Source of the DNA: Blautia luti
GTDB lineage: Bacteria; Bacillota; Clostridia; Lachnospirales; Lachnospiraceae
Length of the DNA stretch: 64,000 nt
NCBI RefSeq assembly: GCF_033096465.1
Contig: NZ_AP028156.1
Span: 2,932,501-2,996,500, forward strand
Reading direction: 5' to 3'
The notes under the pieces are model-generated. The model made no database searches, was not told the origin of the DNA, and was given only the letters and a program-made list of their open reading frames with translations. Position 1 is the stretch's first letter. The number at the start of each line of letters is the position of its first letter. Of the stretch, positions 27,197-34,879 are shown piece by piece. The position numbers were made by a program, and so were the translations under genes.

Positions 27197-28303
27197 TTAT
27201 AGTACCTCATTTAAAATAGATTGTCCATACTCTGCCAGACTGTGGTCCTCTTCACCGGTGCCGCCGCTGACTCCCAGACCTCCGACCACGGTATCTCCTA
27301 TTTTCAGCGGAACACCGCCGCCGAAAATTACGATCTTTCCATCATCAAGTTTATCTGCACCGAAAAAGGTTCCTCCAGGCTGAGCCATTTTCCCAAATTC
27401 CATGGTAGACATTCTTACTGCTGCAGCTGTGTATGCTTTCTTCATAGCAGCATCAAAACTTACCAGAAATGCTCCATCCATTACATGAACTGCCACCGGA
27501 TTTCCTTCTGCATTACATATAGAAATTACCGCGCGTTCTCCCCTGCGCAAAGCTTCCTGCTCGATTCTGTCAATGAGCTTTTTCGCAGTTTCCAATGTAA
27601 TTCTGGTCTGCACTCCCATACGTCTTAAAACCTCCTGAATCACTGCTTCGTTCACGGCATTCAGCCCGATTCCGGCTGGTGCTGCTGGTGCTGCTGTTTC
27701 TGACTGTACCGGCGCTGTTGCCATTTCCGGCACTTTCCCGGAATTTCCACCTGCTGCAGGCTTCTGTGTATCTGTATGCAGTTCTTCTTTTTCTTCTGTG
27801 TATCTTGCCAGAAGGTACAGATAATCTGACAGACGGTTCAGATACTTCTTACTCTCTGTGTCTGCTCCGAATTTCACACTTACCTGTGCCAGGCACCGTT
27901 CCGCTCTTCTGGCAACTGCCCTTGTAATATCAATTTCTGCTGCCAGACTGCTTCTTCCTGTAAGTTTATGGGAAACAGGCTGCTTACAAAGTTCTTCCAG
28001 ATGATCTGTCTCTGTTTCCAGAGCTGTCACCTGTTCTTCGCTTATCCTGCATTCCCGGTTATAAGGGTCCTCTACTCCCGCTGTGATCAGATCCAGATTC
28101 TTCTGTATTGTTTCCAGAAACTGAACCGTTTCCTGAGGATCATAAGAATTTACGAACCCAAACATACTGAGCATCAGACCAATGTGGCTGCTTAGTTCAT
28201 CTACAGCACCGCCAAGCTGGATGCGGTCATCCGACTTGGAAATATTTCTGGTACGTGCCATGTCTGTAATTCCCTTGTCTCCTCTTTTTGTATAAATACT
28301 CAT
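27197..28303 (-). CDS. pduO: PduO-like two-domain protein: cobalamin adenosyltransferase plus GlcG/HbpS-like domain
   Basis: A 368-residue fusion. Residues about 1-175 form a PduO-type ATP:corrinoid adenosyltransferase: IYTKRGDKGITD at the N-terminus, GGAVDELSSHIGL, ITRAVARRAERCLAQ and LNRLSDYLYLLAR. After a Gly/Ala/Pro linker (about 180-210) comes a DUF336 (GlcG/HbpS) domain (AKKLIDRIEQEALRRG; PGGTFFGADKLDDGKIVIFGGGVPLKIG). This matches the architecture of Salmonella PduO. It would make adenosylcobalamin, yet the dehydratase here (39420) needs no B12. It lies below the terminator of the microcompartment operon and may be expressed by read-through. Confidence 0.85.
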   Translation of the reverse strand: MSIYTKRGDKGITDMARTRNISKSDDRIQLGGAVDELSSHIGLMLSMFGFVNSYDPQETVQFLETIQKNLDLITAGVEDPYNRECRISEEQVTALETETDHLEELCKQPVSHKLTGRSSLAAEIDITRAVARRAERCLAQVSVKFGADTESKKYLNRLSDYLYLLARYTEEKEELHTDTQKPAAGGNSGKVPEMATAPVQSETAAPAAPAGIGLNAVNEAVIQEVLRRMGVQTRITLETAKKLIDRIEQEALRRGERAVISICNAEGNPVAVHVMDGAFLVSFDAAMKKAYTAAAVRMSTMEFGKMAQPGGTFFGADKLDDGKIVIFGGGVPLKIGDTVVGGLGVSGGTGEEDHSLAEYGQSILNEVL

Positions 28304-28385
28304 CTGCGGTTCATCTCCTGTTATCTGGTTTCAGCGGCAGTACAGCACTACCTGCATTTACTACGTTTCATCCTGCTCAGATATA

Positions 28386-28415
28386 AAAGGTCCGGCTGTT
28401 TCCGGCCAGACCTTT
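28386..28415 (-). terminator. Terminator at the end of the microcompartment operon
   Basis: AAAGGTCCGGC pairs with GCCAGACCTTT around a short loop, followed on the minus strand by TTTTATAT. It separates the iron dehydrogenase from pduO and recQ. Confidence 0.7.
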
Positions 28416-28420
28416 CTGTT

Positions 28421-29572
28421 TTAGAATGACCATAATTTCTTATAGATCTTCACAATATCTTCTTTGGTAGGAACTCTCGGGTTCGCTGCTGTGCATGCAT
28501 CTGCCAGAGCTGCATCTGCCATCTTGTCAATAGCTCCGAAATATGCATCTGGTGTAACTGTACCAAGTTCCTCGATGGTCAGCGGAATGTTCATTTCCTT
28601 CTGCATAAACTGAATCCAGTTTACCAGGGAGCGCACTGTCATGACCTTATTATAATTATTCAATCCAAGGATATGTGCAATGCTGGCATATCTGTCTACA
28701 GCCGGAAGATAGGTTTCCTGGCTCTTACTGTGTTTGTTGATATCTGAATTGAATTCTACAATATGCGGAAGAAGCATGGCATTGGCTCTTCCATGAGGAA
28801 TATGGAACATTGCGCCAAGCTGATGCGCCATACTGTGTGTGATTCCCAGTCCTGCTGTATTAAAGGAAAGTCCTGCCAGACAGGAGGCTACATGCATCTT
28901 CTGACGTGCATGCATATCACTTCCATCCAGATATGCTCTCAACAGAAATTCGCCGCAGATCTCTACCGCTTTCTCCGCAAGTGCTGCTGAAAATTCATTG
29001 TGGTTTATGCTCACATAAGATTCCAGTGCATGTGTAAAAACATCCATTCCTGTATCTGCTGTGATCGCAGGTGGAACACTTTTTACAAGTTCTGCATCCA
29101 GGATCGCTTCATCTGCAGTCAGGCTGTCAGAAATCAGCGGATATTTTATATGCGCATTGGTATCATTTACAACCGCAAAGGAAGTAACCTCTGATCCTGT
29201 TCCGCTGGTAGTAGGAATCGCGATCAGGCCTACCTTGCCGTAATTATTGATCTTCAAGGCAAACTCACGGATTGCTTTGGAAGAGTCAATGGCTGAACCG
29301 CCGCCTACTGCAATAACTGCCTCCGGCTGATACTGCAGGAATTTTTTTACACCTTCTGCAATCTTATCTATGGGAGCATCCGGAACTACATCATGGAAAA
29401 TATCATACTCGATCCCTCCACTGCTTAAAGGCTTTGTGATTAGATCGATCATACTGCTCTGCACCACAAACGGATCGGTGATGACAAGTACCCTTTTATA
29501 TGGTATTTCTTTCAGTCTGTCCAGGGCATTACTGCCGAAATGGATTGCTGTTTTCATTTCAAAAGTCTTCAT
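28421..29572 (-). CDS. pduQ: Iron-containing alcohol dehydrogenase, propanol dehydrogenase type (PduQ)
   Basis: A 383-residue group III alcohol dehydrogenase that reduces propionaldehyde to 1-propanol and regenerates NAD+ for PduP. The NAD-binding motif GGGSAIDSSKA is near residue 92. Metal ligands lie in DTGMDVFTHALE, GITHSMAHQLGAMFHIPHG and the following loop. AAGGGG precedes the ATG. It is the last gene of the operon before the terminator. No clear N-terminal encapsulation helix is visible, so it may be recruited by PduP or other contacts. Confidence 0.88.
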   Translation of the reverse strand: MKTFEMKTAIHFGSNALDRLKEIPYKRVLVITDPFVVQSSMIDLITKPLSSGGIEYDIFHDVVPDAPIDKIAEGVKKFLQYQPEAVIAVGGGSAIDSSKAIREFALKINNYGKVGLIAIPTTSGTGSEVTSFAVVNDTNAHIKYPLISDSLTADEAILDAELVKSVPPAITADTGMDVFTHALESYVSINHNEFSAALAEKAVEICGEFLLRAYLDGSDMHARQKMHVASCLAGLSFNTAGLGITHSMAHQLGAMFHIPHGRANAMLLPHIVEFNSDINKHSKSQETYLPAVDRYASIAHILGLNNYNKVMTVRSLVNWIQFMQKEMNIPLTIEELGTVTPDAYFGAIDKMADAALADACTAANPRVPTKEDIVKIYKKLWSF

Positions 29573-29597
29573 ATTACAATACCCCTTTTCTCCGGTA

Positions 29598-30362
29598 TCA
29601 GACAGGATATCTGCACTCTACACCTAATTTTTCAAAGTATATCCTCCACCTGTCCGCAGGCTTTGTATCTGTTACAACTATATCTACATCCTTCAGGCTA
29701 CCTGCAACAGAAAACGCAGTCTGGTCAAATTTTGAACTGTCCACAACCAGGATCTTCTCATGACCGGAACTCATCATGGCTCTTTTCGTGGAACCGAAAG
29801 ATTCCTGTGATTCCATAATCCCCCACTCACGATCCAGCGCCTTGCAGGAAAAGATCACTTTATCTACATAGTAGGAGCGGATGGATTCGTCTGTCTTGGA
29901 TCCAAGGAAAGCCAGATAGCCTTCTTTCATCACTCCTCCTGTGGAAATAATATTCCAGCCGGACACATCTGAAAGTTCCAGCAGGATCTCCATGGAATTC
30001 GTGATCACTGTCAGACGTTCTTTCTCTTTCAGTGCCTTCGCCACAAATACTGCTGTTGTGCTGGCATCCAGGAAAATATGATCCCCATCATTTACAAGAG
30101 AAGCAGCAATTTCCGCCATTCTCTGCTTTCCTGAAACGTTCTGGTTCTTGCGGACATTAAAAGGTAAATCAATGCTTATATCCTCATTAATCACAGCACC
30201 GCCATAGCTCTTTATCGCAAGTCCTTCCTTTTCAAGTTTGTCCAGATCGCGGCGTATGGTCTCTTCAGAGACATTATAAAGCTGGCTCAGTTCGCTGACT
30301 ACCACCCGCTTATCTGCCTGTAATTTTTCGAGAATCAGATTTCTTCTCTCCAGTGCAAGCAT
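29598..30362 (-). CDS. DeoR-family transcriptional regulator within the microcompartment operon
   Basis: A 254-residue repressor. The start at 30362 follows GGAGG by 8 bases; an upstream start at 30413 has no ribosome site. The N-terminal helix-turn-helix reads VVVSELSQLYNVSEETIRRDLDKLE; the C-terminal sugar-phosphate sensing domain has DGDHIFLDASTTAVFVAKAL and the IFSCKALDREWGI region. It lies between the BMC-T gene and pduQ, so it is co-transcribed with its likely targets. It is a candidate to bind the A-rich motif shared by four promoters. Confidence 0.88.
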   Translation of the reverse strand: MLALERRNLILEKLQADKRVVVSELSQLYNVSEETIRRDLDKLEKEGLAIKSYGGAVINEDISIDLPFNVRKNQNVSGKQRMAEIAASLVNDGDHIFLDASTTAVFVAKALKEKERLTVITNSMEILLELSDVSGWNIISTGGVMKEGYLAFLGSKTDESIRSYYVDKVIFSCKALDREWGIMESQESFGSTKRAMMSSGHEKILVVDSSKFDQTAFSVAGSLKDVDIVVTDTKPADRWRIYFEKLGVECRYPV

Positions 30363-30433
30363 TGTTTCTGCCTCCTTTTCTGAGGAAATATTTTTATGGA
30401 ATGTCAGGGTCAAAAAATTTTCGACCCTGGATA

Positions 30434-30982
30434 TTACAGAATACTGTCGATCATTCTTCTGTCAGGATGTGCGATAACGGAAGAATCCAGATACATACCT
30501 TTGGCAGATACCAGTTCTTTCGCTCTCTCAATAGAAGCTTCTACTGCGGAAACCTCTCCTGTTATCATCATATAGGATTTTCCGCACATACCTTTGGCAA
30601 TACGAAGTTCGATCAGGTCAACAATAGCAGTCTTGGCTGCCTGGTCTGCTGCCTCAATGATTGAAGCTGCATCATAAGTTTCCAGAATTCCCAGTGCACT
30701 GACATCTTCCACCTGTGTGGTTCCGTAGATAGCCGGGAAAATAGATTCATGAGGATTGCCCAGCACAAAGCTGTCGATGCATTTCTCCTCATATGTAGTT
30801 ACAGCAGCATCAACAGCTGCTTTCACCGCACTTAAGTCACCGGTAATAATTGCAATATATTTACCAGGACATACGGTCTGTGCCTCGACGATCTCTACCT
30901 CAGATGTTTTTACCATAGCATCTGCTGCAGTAACGCCTGTAGCTGTGGTCTTAAATTCAATCATTCCGATTGCTTTACTCAT
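30434..30982 (-). CDS. pduT: BMC-T shell protein, PduT-like (tandem BMC domains, pore cysteine)
   Basis: A 182-residue trimeric shell protein with two BMC domains (about residues 3-88 and 95-180). I start at the ATG at 30982, which fits the AAAGGA site better than an upstream GTG. Cys38, in AQTVCPGKY, sits where PduT binds a 4Fe-4S cluster in the trimer pore. The gene lies directly below pduS; the pair is thought to pass electrons across the shell. Identified by domain pattern and Cys38; electron transfer is inferred. Confidence 0.88.
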   Translation of the reverse strand: MSKAIGMIEFKTTATGVTAADAMVKTSEVEIVEAQTVCPGKYIAIITGDLSAVKAAVDAAVTTYEEKCIDSFVLGNPHESIFPAIYGTTQVEDVSALGILETYDAASIIEAADQAAKTAIVDLIELRIAKGMCGKSYMMITGEVSAVEASIERAKELVSAKGMYLDSSVIAHPDRRMIDSIL

Positions 30983-30998
30983 TTTGTGCACGTCCTTT

Positions 30999-32327
30999 CT
31001 ACTTTACTGCAATAATGATGTAACGGTCAGTTATTTCAGTGACTTTACCGCTGACAGAGGCGTGGATTCCCACACTTAAGCCCTGTGCAGGCTGTGCGAT
31101 CATCTGTCCTCTTGTTACCTGATCACCAGCTTTGACAACTGCCTGGGCAGGTGCACCAATATGCTGGCTCAGTAATATTTTTACTTTCTTAACCTGTACA
31201 AGTTCCTCATTCAGTGGAGCATCTTTGTCATACTTTGTAAGTCCGAGACGTGCCATCAGACGCTCTTCAGGAACTTTACGGTATTCTCTGGATTCCTGTA
31301 CCGGTTTCGGCTGTACGCCCTGTGGAGGACGGATGCCAGCCTTTCTCAGGCCGCCTTTCATATCTGCCAGAAGGCTTCTCGGAGCCAGACTCTGCGGACA
31401 TGAATACATTTCGCACACACCGCAGGAGCTGCAGAATGAGGCATCCAGATATGGATTCAGGTCTCTGAAATCATGATTGGAAGCGGCTCTCATAAACTTC
31501 GCTGGATCAATCGGATGTCCCAGATTATGACGTGGGCATAAATCTGTACAGGTATTGCACTGACAGCAGATAGATGCTGCACGTTTCAGATCTATAGAAG
31601 AAGTCCGCTGCTTCTTCGCTACAATAAGATGGTCTTTTGGTAAAACCAAAATCGCATTTGTTGTCTTTGTTACAGGATCAGATCCATTTCCAATGCGTCC
31701 CATCATCGGTCCGCCAACGAAATAAACAGGATCCTTCACTGTTACAGTACCTGCCTGTGCCACAACTTCCTCCAGTGTACATCCAAGAGGAACTTTCACT
31801 GTTACAGGGTCACTGACTTCTGCAACAACAGATACATATTTGTCTGTAACCGGCTGTTTCTCTTCTACAGCACGATATACATTATAAACAGTTTCAACAT
31901 TGAATACGGCTACTCCCTGCTCAATAGGCAGTCCTCCCGGCCGTACTACACGTCCGGTTGCCTCATAAATGAGTACAACCTCATCTCCCATAGGATATAC
32001 TTCATCCAGAAGATGGAGTCTCATTCCCGGGAATTCTTCGATGTGCTGATTTAACGCACGAATTGTCTGTACATAAGATTTCTTGATTCCAATGATAGCT
32101 TCAGAAGCACCTACCGTCTCCTGGATCATATGGAATGTTTTCATAATTTCGTATGCGTGTTTCTCCAATAACTGTCTGTGTAATTTCAGTAATGGTTCAC
32201 ACTCCGCACAGTTCATAAGAATGGTATTGGCCTTGTCTGTGAGCTTCATATAAGTAGGAAATCCCGCTCCACCGGCACCAACTACACCATTCTGCTGTAT
32301 AATATCTTGTAATTCTTTGATTTCCAT
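30999..32327 (-). CDS. pduS: PduS-like RnfC-domain flavo/iron-sulfur protein
   Basis: A 442-residue electron carrier. I start at the ATG at 32327, seven bases after GGAG; a longer frame to 32378 overlaps the shell gene. The N-terminal RnfC/NqrF-like region has the glycine-rich GVVGAGGAGFPTYMKL. Two ferredoxin-like clusters follow: CCQCNTCTDLCPRHN and CSSCGVCEMYSCPQS. The C-terminus is a barrel/lipoyl-like region. In Pdu systems PduS reduces cobalamin; here, with a B12-free dehydratase, a general redox role (NADH balance through PduT) is more likely. That reassignment is inference. Confidence 0.88.
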   Translation of the reverse strand: MEIKELQDIIQQNGVVGAGGAGFPTYMKLTDKANTILMNCAECEPLLKLHRQLLEKHAYEIMKTFHMIQETVGASEAIIGIKKSYVQTIRALNQHIEEFPGMRLHLLDEVYPMGDEVVLIYEATGRVVRPGGLPIEQGVAVFNVETVYNVYRAVEEKQPVTDKYVSVVAEVSDPVTVKVPLGCTLEEVVAQAGTVTVKDPVYFVGGPMMGRIGNGSDPVTKTTNAILVLPKDHLIVAKKQRTSSIDLKRAASICCQCNTCTDLCPRHNLGHPIDPAKFMRAASNHDFRDLNPYLDASFCSSCGVCEMYSCPQSLAPRSLLADMKGGLRKAGIRPPQGVQPKPVQESREYRKVPEERLMARLGLTKYDKDAPLNEELVQVKKVKILLSQHIGAPAQAVVKAGDQVTRGQMIAQPAQGLSVGIHASVSGKVTEITDRYIIIAVK

Positions 32328-32331
32328 GGCG

Positions 32332-32598
32332 TTACTCCAATCCTGCACCGTCATCAATGATACCAACGATCGCCGCATCCACCGGTGCTGTTTCTACGCC
32401 GCAGCCAATTCTCGCTGCGCTTCCCTGTGCCACCAATACATATTCGCCGATTCCCGCACCGATCATATCGATCGCCACGATCTGGCTGAGGTCACCTTTC
32501 ATATGATGCACCGGCTCGATAATCATAAACTTGCTTCCTATCAGTTTTTCACATTTCCGTGTGGAAACCACACTTCCTACTACTTTGCCTACAATCAT
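32332..32598 (-). CDS. BMC-P vertex protein (EutN/CcmL/PduN family)
   Basis: An 88-residue pentameric vertex protein that closes the corners of the shell. The start at 32598 (MIVGKVVGSVVSTRK) follows GGAGG; the 18 upstream residues of the open frame would translate the hairpin at 32627-32652. Family motifs: VGKVVGSVVSTRKCEKL at the start, VAIDMIGAGIGEYVLVAQGSAAR in the centre, and VDAAIVGIID near the end. Only one BMC-P is present in this window. Confidence 0.9.
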   Translation of the reverse strand: MIVGKVVGSVVSTRKCEKLIGSKFMIIEPVHHMKGDLSQIVAIDMIGAGIGEYVLVAQGSAARIGCGVETAPVDAAIVGIIDDGAGLE

Positions 32599-32626
32599 AT
32601 GAGCCTCCGGTATTTTTATACTTCCA

Positions 32627-32652
32627 TTGCCGGCGGGATTTCCCGCCGGCAA
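32627..32652. repeat. GC-rich hairpin between pduL and the vertex protein gene
   Basis: TTGCCGGCGGG (32627-32637) pairs perfectly with CCCGCCGGCAA (32642-32652). There is no T-run on the minus strand, so it looks like an mRNA processing or stability element rather than a terminator. Confidence 0.7.
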
Positions 32653-32665
32653 ACAGAAAATATAA

Positions 32666-33310
32666 TTATTTAATTATTGTAACAGTATTGCCTGTGGCAA
32701 TTCTCGCTGCATTTGCTTCGTCTGTATCAATGTGCATTTCCAGTGTGAAACTGTCATCCACACGGATCTTGACCTGATTGAAGATCGTTCCTCTCTCATT
32801 GTCAGCCTTCACTGATACGATATCGCCGTCTTTCACACCAGCAGCCTGTGCATCTTTCGGGGACATATGAATATGGCGCATTGCCACGATACATCCTTCT
32901 TTCAGATATACGGCACCTTTCGGACCTACGATCGCGATAGGGGCACTTCCGGCAATATCTCCGGACTCCCTCACCGGAACATTCATTCCAAGCTTGATGG
33001 CATCTGTCGCAGATACCTCTACCTGTGAAGCTTTACGCACAGGTCCGAGAATTCTTACATTCTCGATGGCACGAAGCTTCAGGCCTACAATAGTCACAGT
33101 TTCGTTGGAAGCGAACTGACCGCCCATCAGTGTTTTTTTCTTTGTAAGCTGATAGCCTGGTCCGAACAATGCTTCCACATGTTCCTGTGTCAGATGGATG
33201 TGTCTTGCAGAAACTCCAATGGGAACTACGAATCCATTGGTCCTTTTATCATTCTCGTTGATTGCCTGGATCACCATTCTGGTGATCAGTTCAATATTAT
33301 TGGTTTCCAA
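32666..33310 (-). CDS. pduL: Phosphate propanoyltransferase PduL
   Basis: A 214-residue phosphotransacylase that converts propionyl-CoA to propionyl-phosphate and recycles CoA inside the shell. Both His-rich metal sites are visible: GVSARHIHLTQEHV (near residue 32-45) and VAMRHIHMSPKDA. The first 20 residues (ELITRMVIQAINEN) form a likely amphipathic encapsulation helix. Translation appears to start at TTG (33310), five bases after AGGTG. A propionate kinase would be needed elsewhere. Confidence 0.9.
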   Translation of the reverse strand: METNNIELITRMVIQAINENDKRTNGFVVPIGVSARHIHLTQEHVEALFGPGYQLTKKKTLMGGQFASNETVTIVGLKLRAIENVRILGPVRKASQVEVSATDAIKLGMNVPVRESGDIAGSAPIAIVGPKGAVYLKEGCIVAMRHIHMSPKDAQAAGVKDGDIVSVKADNERGTIFNQVKIRVDDSFTLEMHIDTDEANAARIATGNTVTIIK

Positions 33311-33346
33311 GAATACACCTGCTTTCTGTCAGAAATCGCGGATCTG

Positions 33347-33823
33347 TTATTTTAATACAGGCAGGATTTTCTCTACATCTGTGTGTGGTCTCGGGATTAC
33401 ATGTGTAGCTACTAATTCGCCAAGTCTGGATGCTGCTGCACTTCCACTTTCTACTGCAGATTTAACAGCTCCTACGTCTCCACGAACCATAACTGTTACA
33501 AGTCCGGATCCGATCTTCTCTGTTCCTACTAATGATACGTTTGCAGCTTTGCACATCTGGTCTGCTGCTTCGATTGCTGCTGTAAGTCCTCTGGTTTCAA
33601 CCATTCCTAATGCTTCCTGTGTCATAATTTTTTCCTCCTTATGAGATACTGTTTTCGTTATCTTTTCCTTTTTAGGCTCTGTTTCTTTTACTGTTTCAGC
33701 CGCCGTATCTGCTGGTTTCTCAGCAGCTTTGGCTCTGCTGCGTGTACCCCTGCGGGTCTTTCCTGTGGCAGTTGCCTTTTCGGGGGCTGTATTGTCTGCT
33801 TCCGGTTTCTTTGGTTCAGCCAT
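33347..33823 (-). CDS. BMC-H shell protein with 66-residue N-terminal extension and internal start
   Basis: A 158-residue reading frame. Residues 67-158 are a standard BMC-H domain ([20 protein letters not shown]), nearly identical to the 91-residue protein at 34169. Residues 1-66 are a hydrophilic Lys/Ala/Glu/Thr-rich extension ([19 protein letters not shown]). The upstream gene stop and this ATG overlap as TAATG, and GGGGG lies just before. An in-frame ATG at 33625 has a perfect AAGGAGG with 8-base spacing. So long and short isoforms are both plausible. The extension looks disordered and might reach into the lumen to bind cargo or nucleic acid; no function is known to me. Confidence 0.85.
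   Translation of the reverse strand: MAEPKKPEADNTAPEKATATGKTRRGTRSRAKAAEKPADTAAETVKETEPKKEKITKTVSHKEEKIMTQEALGMVETRGLTAAIEAADQMCKAANVSLVGTEKIGSGLVTVMVRGDVGAVKSAVESGSAAASRLGELVATHVIPRPHTDVEKILPVLK
33634..33640 (-). promoter_or_regulatory. Internal ribosome binding site inside the extended shell gene
   Basis: AAGGAGG on the minus strand, 8 bases before the in-frame ATG at 33625. It is a better site than the one for the outer start at 33823, so the 92-residue form is probably the major product. Confidence 0.75.
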
Positions 33824-34131
33824 TATTCATCCCCCTGTTTCTCTTTATTCTTCCAGCGGCTTGCACTTAATTCCACCATTCTGACTGTTTCTTCATGGGG
33901 ACGGGCAATTACTGCATAACTTGCAGGTTTCTTGATGGCACCTGCCACAGCTGCATTCACAGCTTCTGTAACGGCAGATACATCACCTTCGACTATAATA
34001 GTAACCAGTCGTCCGCCCAGCTTACGTTCCCATGACGCCAGCTCAACGTCTGCTGTTTTGCACATGATGTCCAGTGCATCGATTGCTGCAACGACACCTG
34101 TGATCTCTATAAATCCGTATGATTTACTCAT
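33823..34131 (-). CDS. BMC-H shell protein, 102 aa
   Basis: A hexameric BMC-domain protein ([20 protein letters not shown]) with a short Lys-rich tail after the domain ([11 protein letters not shown]). It differs clearly from the two near-identical BMC-H neighbours and may form a facet tile with its own pore. AAAGGAG precedes the ATG. Its stop overlaps the start of the extended shell gene, so they are translationally coupled. Confidence 0.88.
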   Translation of the reverse strand: MSKSYGFIEITGVVAAIDALDIMCKTADVELASWERKLGGRLVTIIVEGDVSAVTEAVNAAVAGAIKKPASYAVIARPHEETVRMVELSASRWKNKEKQGDE

Positions 34132-34168
34132 GAGCGAACTCCTTTAAATACTTTTGTTCCGTGACTGG

Positions 34169-34444
34169 TCAGATGCTTGGAAGAATTTTTTCTACATCTG
34201 TATGAGGTCTCGGGATTACATGTGTAGCTACTAATTCGCCAAGTCTGGATGCTGCTGCACTTCCGCTTTCTACTGCAGCCTTAACAGCTCCTACATCTCC
34301 GCGAACCATAACTGTTACAAGTCCGGATCCGATCTTCTCTGTTCCTACCAGTGATACTTCAGCTGCCTTTGTCATTGCATCGGCTGCTTCGATCGCTGCT
34401 GTAAGTCCTCTGGTCTCAACCATTCCTAATGCTTCCTGTGCCAT
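34169..34444 (-). CDS. BMC-H shell protein, 91 aa (PduA/PduJ-like)
   Basis: A canonical hexamer-forming shell protein ([39 protein letters not shown]). It differs from residues 67-158 of the extended protein at 33347 at only a handful of positions, and the DNA is almost identical over long stretches. AGGAGG precedes the ATG. Probably the major facet protein. Confidence 0.92.
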   Translation of the reverse strand: MAQEALGMVETRGLTAAIEAADAMTKAAEVSLVGTEKIGSGLVTVMVRGDVGAVKAAVESGSAAASRLGELVATHVIPRPHTDVEKILPSI

Positions 34445-34517
34445 TTTTATTTCCTCCTGAATCTACATGAAATTATCTGATTTATATCTTAACTGATACC
34501 TGAAGGATATGCAACTG

Positions 34518-34832
34518 CTATTCCTTATCCAGGGCGCTGATCTTCAGCATTTTCTCCGTTCCTTCCTCAGGATTGGGGATTACATGATGCTGTACCACAC
34601 CAGTCATTCTGTTTGCAACTTCCATGCCTGCCTCCACAGCTGCGGTAACATCAGTTACACTTCCTCTGAATTTAACACAGACAAGGAGTGGCACCGGCAG
34701 GCTGTCAGCATTGGCCGGTTTATTCTTATCGAATACTTCCAGGCGGACATTGGCTGCCTTGCATCCGGCATCGCCTGCTACAAAGGCTGTTGTCAGCCCG
34801 AATACCTCTAAAATTCCTACAGCTTCTGCCAT
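34518..34832 (-). CDS. BMC-H shell protein, divergent, 104 aa
   Basis: A BMC domain (EAVGILEVFGLTTAFVAGDAG; RMTGVVQHHVIPNPEEGTEKML) with a longer loop after the first helix (FDKNKPANADSLPVPLL) than the other shell proteins. The loop could change the pore or the hexamer edge. AAAGGAG precedes the ATG. It is the first shell gene of the operon. Confidence 0.85.
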   Translation of the reverse strand: MAEAVGILEVFGLTTAFVAGDAGCKAANVRLEVFDKNKPANADSLPVPLLVCVKFRGSVTDVTAAVEAGMEVANRMTGVVQHHVIPNPEEGTEKMLKISALDKE

Positions 34833-34879
34833 TTCGTTTCTCCTTTATTGTCAGGCTTCGTAATTTACTGCCAGATTAA

